From NCBI GenBank assembly GCA_024235595.1, contig JACKMC010000013.1:1-64000 (forward strand): a stretch of DNA of 64,000 nucleotides, in the 5' to 3' direction. The first letter of the stretch is position 1; each line of letters opens with the position of its first letter. This stretch comes from Zoogloeaceae bacterium. Lineage in GTDB: Bacteria > Pseudomonadota > Gammaproteobacteria > Burkholderiales > Rhodocyclaceae. The position numbers and the translations under genes were made by a program. The notes below the pieces were generated by a model. It did no database searches and was not told the DNA's origin. It worked only from the letters and a program-made list of their open reading frames with translations. Shown piece by piece: positions 57,338 through 64,000 of this stretch.

Positions 57338-59829
57338 CACCAGTCCTCCTTCACCGCCATCACCGCCTCCTGACGCATCGCCTGACGGCCGGCAAGCACC
57401 GCGGCCAGCGCCGCCAACAGCACCAGCGTGACGCAGAAGGCCGCGAGGGTCCCGAAAGGGACGCGGAAATCCATGCTCCAGTGAAAGCTCTGCCGGTTTA
57501 CCACCTCCACCAGCACGAGGGAAATCGCCCCGCCCACGACCAGCCCCCCGAGCGCGCCGGCAGCGGCGGTGAGCGCCCCTTCGGTGGCCAGCATCAGGCC
57601 CACCTGCCGGCGGGTGAGGCCGATGTGACGCAGCATGCCGAACTCCCGTCGCCGGGCCGCGGCCAGTGCAGCGAAGCTTGCCGCCACGCCGAACAGGCCG
57701 ATCACCACCGCCACCGCCTCGAGCAAGTAGGTCACGGCAAAGGTGCGATCGAAAATGCGCAAGGAGATGGCGCGAATCTCACCCGCCTGGGCAAGCTCCA
57801 GCGCCTCGCCGCCAAAGCGCTCGCGCAGCCGCGCAGCGACGGCCGCGGGCGTCTCGCCGGGCAGCAGGTGAAGCGCCGCATCGTTGGCGAGCCGATCGCC
57901 GGAGAGCGTGCGGTAGCGCTCCAGCGGGATCATGATCGCGCCGCTCTGACGCGCGTAGTCGCGCCACACCCCGGCCACCGTGAACTCGCGCAGCTCGCCG
58001 GCCAAGGGCAGCCCGATGGTGTCGCCCGCGCCGTAGCCATAGAGGTCGGCCACCGCTTCGGAGATCCACACCGGGCGATCGGTCGCCACCCGCTCGCCCA
58101 CCAGCGGCAGTTCGCGACCATCGGCGGTGAGCGGTCTCGCAATCAGCACCACCGCGGGGCGATCGGGCGCCAGCAGCACGGTGTCGTGACGAATGAAATC
58201 CACCTTCGCCACGCCCGGGGTGCCGGCGATCAGCGCCTGCGCAGCCGGGTCGAAATAGCCGCTGCTGCCCGCCCGCGCCCCGCGCGCATACAGCTCGGCG
58301 GGCAAAATCTGCGCCAGCCAGTCGTCGACCGAGTGGCGGAAGGAGGCGACCATGATCGCCATCGCCACCGCCAGCGCGGCGCTCGCCAGCACGCCGGCGC
58401 CAGCCACCACCACATGGCCCGGCACCGCCGCGAGCCGCGACCTCGCCAGCGTCACCGGCACCATGCGCAGCGGCGCGAGCACGCGGCTGAGGCGGGCCGC
58501 GAGCATCGGCAGCGCAAACACCCCTGCCGCCAGCAACAGCGCGACCGCGACATAACCGCCCACCGGAATCCCCGCCCAGGGCGGAACCAGGCAGGCCGCG
58601 CCAGCGAGCAGCGCCGCCCCCAGGGCCCAGCCGGGGTGACGCCGTCCGCCGCCGAGCGCCGCCGCATCGCCTCCGGATTTGAGGGCCATCGCGGGTGACA
58701 CGGTGGCCGCCTCGCGTGCGGGCAGCCACGCTCCCACCACCCCCGCCACGGTGCCCAGCGCGAGAAACACCGCCACCACTATCGGCTCGAAGGCGAGCCG
58801 CGGCGTGATCCCCGCGAAGTAGCCGGCGCCGAGGTCGCCGCCCAGCAGGGTCAAGGCCGCAGCCGCCAGGCCGTAGCCCAGCGCGACGCCTGCCGCAGCT
58901 CCGATGGCGCCCACCAATGCGCCTTCGGCGAGCAGCCAGCGCATCAGCTCCTGCCGCGCGAGACCGATGGCTCGCAGGAAGGCGAACTCGGTGCGCCTGC
59001 GCACCACCGACAGCGCCTGGGTCGAGAACACCAGGAAGCCACCGGTCACCAGCGCGATCACCGCGAGCATGGTGAGATTCACCCGGTAGGCCCGCGACAG
59101 CCCTGCCGCCTGCTGGCGTGCCCGCTCGGGTGCCAGCACCTGCACCCCGGCCGGAAGCAGCGGCCCGAGCGCCTCGCGCCCGGCTGTGAGATCCAGCCCT
59201 TCACGCAACCTCAGATCGATGCGCGAGATCATGCCGGCGCGCCCGAAGCGGTGCTGGGCGGCGGCGATATCCATCACCGCCACCTGCTGGCCCGCCATGC
59301 CGGGCACCCCGCCCGCGACTCTCAAGGGCAGTGGCTCGAGGCCGGACTGCAGCCTGAGGGTGTCGCCTGCCTTAAGCCCGAGCGCCTGCATCGCACCGGG
59401 CGAGAGGAAGATCGCATCGTCGCGTAGCGCCGCGAAACGGTCTTCGCCCGCTGCCGGCTGCGGAAACAGCACCGGCTGGACCTCGGCGAGGCGGAAGATA
59501 TCCACCCCGATCACCCGCAGCATGCGCGCCTCGCCAAAGAGCCGGGCCTCGGTTTCCAGCAGCGGGCTGGCCGCAGCCACCTCGGGCCGCAGCACCACGA
59601 TCTCGAACAGCGCGTCGGCGAAACCGCCGCGCGGGCCGACGATCTGCAGGTCCGCTTCGCCCGAGAGCGTTCGCATGCCGTGGTCGAACTCATCCAGCGC
59701 CGCGTCGTGGATCACCTGCACCGCGACCCCGAGCGCAATGCCGAGCGCAATGGCGAGCATTGACAGCAGCGTGGTAAGCCTGCGCGACCCGAGGCTGCCG
59801 AGAAAGGCGGGCGCGAGGGCGCGATTCAT
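57337..59829 (-). CDS. ABC transporter permease (FtsX/MacB family, AttFG-like)
   Basis: This 830-residue protein has about ten transmembrane helices and two FtsX-type permease domains separated by large periplasmic (MacB-type) loops; the N-terminal helix is followed by DEFDHGMRTLSGEADL. It is fused as one chain where Agrobacterium-like systems may have two. Its start overlaps the ATPase gene (ATGA) and its stop the lipocalin gene. It probably extracts or exports a lipophilic substrate with the adjacent proteins. Confidence 0.87.
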   Translation of the reverse strand: MNRALAPAFLGSLGSRRLTTLLSMLAIALGIALGVAVQVIHDAALDEFDHGMRTLSGEADLQIVGPRGGFADALFEIVVLRPEVAAASPLLETEARLFGEARMLRVIGVDIFRLAEVQPVLFPQPAAGEDRFAALRDDAIFLSPGAMQALGLKAGDTLRLQSGLEPLPLRVAGGVPGMAGQQVAVMDIAAAQHRFGRAGMISRIDLRLREGLDLTAGREALGPLLPAGVQVLAPERARQQAAGLSRAYRVNLTMLAVIALVTGGFLVFSTQALSVVRRRTEFAFLRAIGLARQELMRWLLAEGALVGAIGAAAGVALGYGLAAAALTLLGGDLGAGYFAGITPRLAFEPIVVAVFLALGTVAGVVGAWLPAREAATVSPAMALKSGGDAAALGGGRRHPGWALGAALLAGAACLVPPWAGIPVGGYVAVALLLAAGVFALPMLAARLSRVLAPLRMVPVTLARSRLAAVPGHVVVAGAGVLASAALAVAMAIMVASFRHSVDDWLAQILPAELYARGARAGSSGYFDPAAQALIAGTPGVAKVDFIRHDTVLLAPDRPAVVLIARPLTADGRELPLVGERVATDRPVWISEAVADLYGYGAGDTIGLPLAGELREFTVAGVWRDYARQSGAIMIPLERYRTLSGDRLANDAALHLLPGETPAAVAARLRERFGGEALELAQAGEIRAISLRIFDRTFAVTYLLEAVAVVIGLFGVAASFAALAAARRREFGMLRHIGLTRRQVGLMLATEGALTAAAGALGGLVVGGAISLVLVEVVNRQSFHWSMDFRVPFGTLAAFCVTLVLLAALAAVLAGRQAMRQEAVMAVKEDW

Positions 59830-60503
59830 CGCGTAGGCTCCAGCGGCAGCAGTGCGTCGCCGGTGAGCCGCAACACCCGGTCGGCGGTCGCAGCGGCCTC
59901 GAGCGAATGGGTGACGAGAATGCCGATCGCACCGGCGGCGCGGATGCGCTCGCGCAGCAAGCCCAAGACCTGGCCGGCACGATGCGGGTCGAGGTTGCCG
60001 GTCGGCTCGTCCGCCAGCACCAGACGTGGCTTGTGCACCAGCGCGCGGGCGATCGCCACCCGCTGCAACTCGCCTCCCGAGAGCTCCGACGGCCAGCTCG
60101 CCGCCCGTCCCTCGAGCCCCACCGCATCGAGCATTGCGGTCGCTGCGGCGACGCTGGCGGGCCCCTGCTCCCCCTGCAGCCAAAGTGGCAGGGCCACGTT
60201 CTGTGCAAGCGTGAGATGAGGCAGGACGTGGAATGCCTGGAACACGAAGCCCAACTGGTCGCGGCGCCAGCGGGTGAGCGCGTCGTCGTCGAGCATGCCG
60301 AGTTCGACCCCGTCGAGCCGCACCGCGCCGCTATCGGGCTTGTCGAGACCGGCAAGCAGGTTGAGGAGGGTGGACTTGCCGACCCCGGATTCACCGGTCA
60401 CCGCCACATACTCGCCTGCCTCGAGACGCAGCGAGAGGCGATCAATCACCACACGACCACCAGGCCCGCCGAAACGGCGCGTCAGATCGACGAATTCGAG
60501 CAT
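59826..60503 (-). CDS. ABC transporter ATP-binding protein (LolD/MacB-type, AttE-like)
   Basis: This 225-residue ATPase has Walker A GESGVGKST (about 35-43), Q-loop LGFVFQAFHVL, signature LSGGELQRVAIARAL and Walker B RLVLADEPTGNLD. It powers the FtsX-type permease encoded immediately downstream. It is the first gene of the three-gene minus-strand operon. Confidence 0.93.
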   Translation of the reverse strand: MLEFVDLTRRFGGPGGRVVIDRLSLRLEAGEYVAVTGESGVGKSTLLNLLAGLDKPDSGAVRLDGVELGMLDDDALTRWRRDQLGFVFQAFHVLPHLTLAQNVALPLWLQGEQGPASVAAATAMLDAVGLEGRAASWPSELSGGELQRVAIARALVHKPRLVLADEPTGNLDPHRAGQVLGLLRERIRAAGAIGILVTHSLEAAATADRVLRLTGDALLPLEPTR

Positions 60504-60809
60504 TCAGCTTCCTTGTTCACCTACCGCGGATGGACCGGCTGCACCGCCCAAGCGTTCAACGCGCGGACATCATAGCAATCGCGATTGCCGAAGCTGGCGC
60601 GCCGCCGCTGCGGGACTGCCGGCCTCGCGCGCACCGAACGCCCACACGCCGCACCGCGGCAGCTCATCGTCGCTTGATTGATGAGCGCCGCGATGCCCCG
60701 CAGGATCCCGATTCGCCGCATGCGAACCGGGGCCTCTCTCTAGTACACTGCGCCGCGCACGGCCATCTGCCCGAGCAATCAACCTCATCCCCGAAAGGCT
60801 TTCCGAGCC
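60504..60809. other. Divergent promoter region between the ABC operon and mprF
   Basis: This 306-bp gap separates two divergent genes. I see no RNA gene, repeat or clear operator. The segment before mprF has a ribosome binding site (GAAAGG) and no convincing -35/-10 pair. Confidence 0.5.
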
Positions 60810-63386
60810 ATGCTTGTTTCGAATCCGAGCCACAAGGCGGTGGCCATCCGACAGACGATGGCGGCTGCTAGCGCAGTGTGCCTGTTCCTCGCCGCCTTAT
60901 GGATTCTGGACCGCGAGATTTCCGGGATTCACTTCGCGGATGTGATGACCCGGCTGCGGGAACTGCCCTGGATCTCGGTTACGCTTTCGCTGGGCTACAT
61001 GCTGGCGAGCTACCTCGCGCTGGCCGGTTACGACTGGCTCGCCCTGCGCCACATCGGCCGCCGCCTTCCCCTCGCCAACGTGCTTTCGAGCTCCTTCATC
61101 GCAACCGCGGTCGGACTCAACCTGGGCATGGCGATGCTCTCGGGCGGCGCCGTCCGCTATCGCCTGTACAGCGCGGCGGGCCTGTCGGCAACGGAGATCG
61201 CCACGGTGATCGGCCTGATCGGCGTCACGTTTGCGATCGGCGTATCTTTCGTGCTGGGCCTGACCTTGCTGCTCGAGCCGACGCCGGTCAGTCTCATCCT
61301 GCCGCTGCCGGCCGCGGGGCTGCAACTGCTCGGCGCCCTCGTTCTCGGCCTGGTGTCGAGCTATGCAGTGGCCGGCGCCATCCGTCGGCAGCCGATCCGC
61401 ATCCGCAACTGGCAAATCAAGTTGCCGGCGCCCGGCACTGCCCTGCTCCAGCTCCTCTTTGCCGTGGCGGACATCGCTTGCGCGGCGGCGGTGCTGCATG
61501 CGCTGCTGCCGGCGGAAGCGGCGGTTTCGTATCCACGCCTGCTGTGCGTCTACACGCTGGCCATCAGCGCGGGCCTGATCAGCCATGTCCCCGGCGGACT
61601 CGGGGTCTTCGAGAGCGCCTTGCTGCTGGGGCTGCCGGACGTTCCGAAAGACGTTCTTCTGGGCTCGGCGATTGCATATCGGGCCGTCTATTTCCTGCTG
61701 CCGTTCGTCCTTGCCGCAGCCCTGGGTCTGAGCAACGAGCTCGCGAGCAAGCATTCCACCGCCGGACGCGGCATCAAGCTTGCGGCGACCGTTTCGGCAC
61801 GCGTTTCACCGCAGATTCTCGCCGCCGTCTCCTTTTGCGCCGGGGCGATCCTCATGTTCTCCGGTGCGACCCCAGTGCTGGGAGAGCGCCTGGAAATGCT
61901 CCAGGCCCTGGTCCCGCTGGCGGTGGTCGAAATCTCGCACATGGCGGCAAGCCTCGCCGGCCTCGCGCTGATGCTGCTGGCCCACGGCCTCTACCGGCGC
62001 GTAAACGCGGCCTATCACCTGACCTTCTGGGCGCTGGTGATCGGCATGGTCGCTTCGGTGGCAAAGGGTCTCGACTACGAGGAGGCTGCCCTCACCGCGA
62101 TGGTGCTCACCGCACTTTACCTGGGGCGCAGGGGCTTTCATCGTCGGGCGTCGATGCTCACACTCGAACTTTCGCCCGGCTGGATCGCGCTGGTGGTGAT
62201 GGCGATCGCCGGGAGCCTGTGGCTGGGCCTGTTTGCCTACCGCAATGTGGCGTATTCGCATGAGCTGTGGTGGCACTTCGCCGTGCAAGGCGATGCACCG
62301 CGCTTCCTGCGGGCGACCATGGTGGTGGTCCTGGCGGGCACGACCTATTCCCTGCTGCGCCTCATGCAACCGCATGTTCCGGAGCCGATCCTGCCGGACA
62401 GGAGCGAACTCGAGAAAGCAAGGCGGATTGCCCGCGCCTCGCCGTGCAGCCATTCAGCGCTGGCCATGCTCGGAGACAAGTGCCTGCTGTTCAACGAGAA
62501 TGGCGATGCCTTCGTGATGTACCAGGTGCGTGGAAGCAGTTGGATCGCAATGGGCGACCCGGTCGGTCCGGAGAACGCTCGCGAATCGCTCGCCTGGCAG
62601 TTCCGGGAGATATGCGACACGCACGGCGGACGTTCGATCTTCTACCAGGTCGATGCCGACAATCTGGCGATGTACGTGGACATGGGCCTGGCGCTGCTCA
62701 AGCTCGGCGAGGAAGCCCTGGTACCGCTCGAAGGCTTCTCGCTGCAAGGCGCCGCCCGCGCCGAGATGCGCCAGATACAGCGCCGCATCCAGCGAGAAGG
62801 CGGCAGCTTCGAGGTCATCGAACCCGATCGGGTCGCCGAGCACCTGCCCCGCCTGCGCGAAATCTCCGACGAATGGCTCGCCGCCAAGGGCGTCCGCGAG
62901 AAGGGCTTCTCGCTGGGGCGTTTCGAGCCGGCATACATCAGCTCCTGCCACTGCGCGCTGGTCAGACTCAACGGCAGGATCGTCGCCTTCGCCAACCTGT
63001 GGGCCGGCGACGGCAGGACCGAGGTCTCGGTAGACCTGATGCGTTACGCGGCAGAGGCCCCGAAGGGCACCATGGACTACCTCTTCACGGAGCTTTTCCT
63101 GTGGGCCTCGGCAGTGGGCTACCAGCGCTTCAATCTCGGCATGGCGCCGCTGTCGGGCCTCGAGACCCATCCGCTCGCTCCGCTCTGGCACCGCATCGGC
63201 ACCCTGGTGTACCGCCACGGCGATAACTTCTACAATTTCGAGGGCTTGCGCGCCTACAAGGCCAAGTTCAAGCCCGAGTGGCGCCCGAAATACCTCGCCG
63301 CACCCCGCGGACTGGCCTTGCCCAGCGTGCTGCTCGATATCTCGGCGCTGATCTCCGGAGGACTCAAGGGCCTGCTCGGCCGCTAG
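60810..63386 (+). CDS. mprF: MprF-type phosphatidylglycerol lysyltransferase/flippase
   Basis: This 858-residue protein has an N-terminal flippase region with about 12-14 transmembrane helices (conserved SYPRLLCVYTL-like and SHVPGGLGVFESALL segments) and a C-terminal cytoplasmic DUF2156 aminoacyl-transferase domain (FVMYQVRGSSWIAMGDPVG; VSVDLMRYAAEAPKGTMD; FNLGMAPLSG). It transfers an amino acid, usually lysine, from tRNA to phosphatidylglycerol and flips the lipid, lowering envelope negative charge. The AcvB/VirJ-like gene at the right edge is the known functional companion. Confidence 0.92.
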   Translation: MLVSNPSHKAVAIRQTMAAASAVCLFLAALWILDREISGIHFADVMTRLRELPWISVTLSLGYMLASYLALAGYDWLALRHIGRRLPLANVLSSSFIATAVGLNLGMAMLSGGAVRYRLYSAAGLSATEIATVIGLIGVTFAIGVSFVLGLTLLLEPTPVSLILPLPAAGLQLLGALVLGLVSSYAVAGAIRRQPIRIRNWQIKLPAPGTALLQLLFAVADIACAAAVLHALLPAEAAVSYPRLLCVYTLAISAGLISHVPGGLGVFESALLLGLPDVPKDVLLGSAIAYRAVYFLLPFVLAAALGLSNELASKHSTAGRGIKLAATVSARVSPQILAAVSFCAGAILMFSGATPVLGERLEMLQALVPLAVVEISHMAASLAGLALMLLAHGLYRRVNAAYHLTFWALVIGMVASVAKGLDYEEAALTAMVLTALYLGRRGFHRRASMLTLELSPGWIALVVMAIAGSLWLGLFAYRNVAYSHELWWHFAVQGDAPRFLRATMVVVLAGTTYSLLRLMQPHVPEPILPDRSELEKARRIARASPCSHSALAMLGDKCLLFNENGDAFVMYQVRGSSWIAMGDPVGPENARESLAWQFREICDTHGGRSIFYQVDADNLAMYVDMGLALLKLGEEALVPLEGFSLQGAARAEMRQIQRRIQREGGSFEVIEPDRVAEHLPRLREISDEWLAAKGVREKGFSLGRFEPAYISSCHCALVRLNGRIVAFANLWAGDGRTEVSVDLMRYAAEAPKGTMDYLFTELFLWASAVGYQRFNLGMAPLSGLETHPLAPLWHRIGTLVYRHGDNFYNFEGLRAYKAKFKPEWRPKYLAAPRGLALPSVLLDISALISGGLKGLLGR

Positions 63387-63741
63387 CGTGCTTCGCAGCT
63401 GGACGCCTGCCCCGCCTGCCCGCCATGGGTTTGCGCCATCGTCATGCAGGGCCGCCTGTCCCTTCTTTACCTTCTTTCCTGCGCAGACAAGAAACACCCT
63501 CGCCCGCCGGGGCGAGACCCGGCCAACAGGCGCCGACCGAAGGCAACCCGAGAACCGAACAGCAAGGATCAAAGGCCCTGGACCCCGGCCTTCGCCGGGG
63601 CGACGAATCGTTACCGACCGCCTTGCCCGCGATGGAGGCACGACCACCCGCCGGCAATGACGAAGCCGAGCCCGCGGCCCAGGCGCTTTCCCCAGAGCGA
63701 GCGAACCGACCGGGAAGGGACCCTCCACCAGCGGCAGTTCC
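63387..63741. other. Convergent intergenic region with a dispersed repeat
   Basis: This 355-bp gap between mprF and the virJ-like gene contains a copy of the dispersed palindromic repeat (63560-63611). No gene or clear terminator is seen; the open frames here are low-complexity and unsupported. Confidence 0.55.
63560..63611 (+). repeat. Dispersed palindromic (REP-like) repeat, copy 2
   Basis: It has the same core as the copy at 270-331: CTGGA, stem CCCCGGCC/CGCCGGGG, then CGACGAATCG, with a similar left flank (AGCAAGGATCAAAG). The two copies lie 63 kb apart in the same orientation. Confidence 0.6.
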
Positions 63742-64000
63742 TCATTTCAGTCCCATGCCGGCGAGCAGCGCGGCAGCGACGCCATCGTAGTCGCTCGCGA
63801 AGTGATGACCGCCCTTGAAGGCACGAACCGTGTGGCGCGCCATCGCGGGCAGGCTACACAGGCTTTCGCCCGCCTCGTCGGCGCCATACAGGCAAACCAC
63901 GGGCAGCGTCCCGAGGGCCGCCACTTCCGGCTCGATCGGCCGGCCCGGGCGGGCCTGGCCGAGCCAGTCGGAGAGGTGAAACTGGAATGCGGCCTGACGA
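63742..64000 (-). CDS. AcvB/VirJ-like protein, C-terminal part (cut by window edge)
   Basis: The last 85 codons of a gene entering from the right are present. The sequence (FQFHLSDWLGQA, VVCLYGADEAGESLC, KGGHHFASDYDGVAAALL) matches the C-terminal VirJ domain of AcvB, including the GGHHF motif with a likely catalytic His. AcvB homologues hydrolyse lysyl-phosphatidylglycerol in alphaproteobacteria and often sit beside lpiA/mprF, as here, although the two genes are convergent in this window. Confidence 0.82.
   Translation of the reverse strand, partial: RQAAFQFHLSDWLGQARPGRPIEPEVAALGTLPVVCLYGADEAGESLCSLPAMARHTVRAFKGGHHFASDYDGVAAALLAGMGLK

Overview
The window is GC-rich, densely coded chromosomal DNA with short intergenic gaps and many ATGA/GTGA gene overlaps. 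The gene content (cytochrome-c-dependent NO reductase, bd oxidase with CydP, a cbb3-like oxidase, phasin, gamma carbonic anhydrase, AcvB/VirJ-type hydrolase) points to a facultatively anaerobic, denitrifying betaproteobacterium, most likely of the Thauera/Azoarcus (Rhodocyclales/Zoogloeaceae) type. That placement is inferred from gene content and protein flavour, not from a marker gene.

Positions 1-14.7 kb form a dispersed nitric oxide reductase locus. norC-norB follow an FNR/DNR-type box. A cardiolipin synthase lies between them and norE-norF-norQ, which has a second, weaker box. norD comes 6 kb later, after a ferritin-like gene, an entericidin-like lipoprotein, a CHASE3 histidine kinase facing two response regulators, small stress proteins and a three-gene membrane/Fe-S operon (10388-12274). 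A third FNR-type box at 121-134 probably serves a gene leaving the left edge.

Positions 14-27 kb hold an OsmC protein, a DUF2868/DUF3482 GTPase pair, a large CheB-CheR-PAS protein, a 292-bp tandem repeat with alternating unit types, a diguanylate cyclase, a phasin and a NarX/NreB-like kinase with its LuxR-type regulator.

Positions 27-41 kb are the most interesting part, a respiratory and nitrosative-stress block. One operon encodes a divergent cbb3-type oxidase (CcoN-like, CcoO-like, monoheme cytochrome c) with a group III truncated hemoglobin, a SCO copper chaperone and a CtaG-like protein. It is preceded by an NsrR-like 23-bp palindrome and a -24/-12 (sigma54) promoter, and it ends against an nsrR-type gene. 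Next come a solitary Rieske protein and a PAS-AAA-Fis sigma54 activator transcribed divergently from a nine-gene cyd operon: cydP, cydA, cydB, cydX, a ybgE-like gene, a degenerate metallo-beta-lactamase-fold protein, a group II truncated hemoglobin, an uncharacterised protein and an SQR-like flavoprotein. The cyd operon also has a near-consensus sigma54 promoter. I infer that sigma54 and NO sensing jointly control two alternative terminal oxidases and their globins.

Positions 41-64 kb are mixed metabolism and envelope functions: peroxiredoxin, a TehA/SLAC1 channel, an FAH-family hydrolase, a CHASE2 / small secreted protein / M48 peptidase operon, tRNA-Leu(UAG), a 2-oxoacid dehydrogenase E1alpha-E1beta-E2 operon, a PLP decarboxylase, gamma carbonic anhydrase, intradiol dioxygenase, glutathione S-transferase, a c-heme sensor with HAMP, an AttEFGH-like ABC export system with a lipocalin-type hydratase homologue, MprF, and the end of an AcvB/VirJ-like gene at the right edge. 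Related palindromic repeats lie near both ends (about 270-331 and 63560-63611) and inside the 292-bp tandem array.
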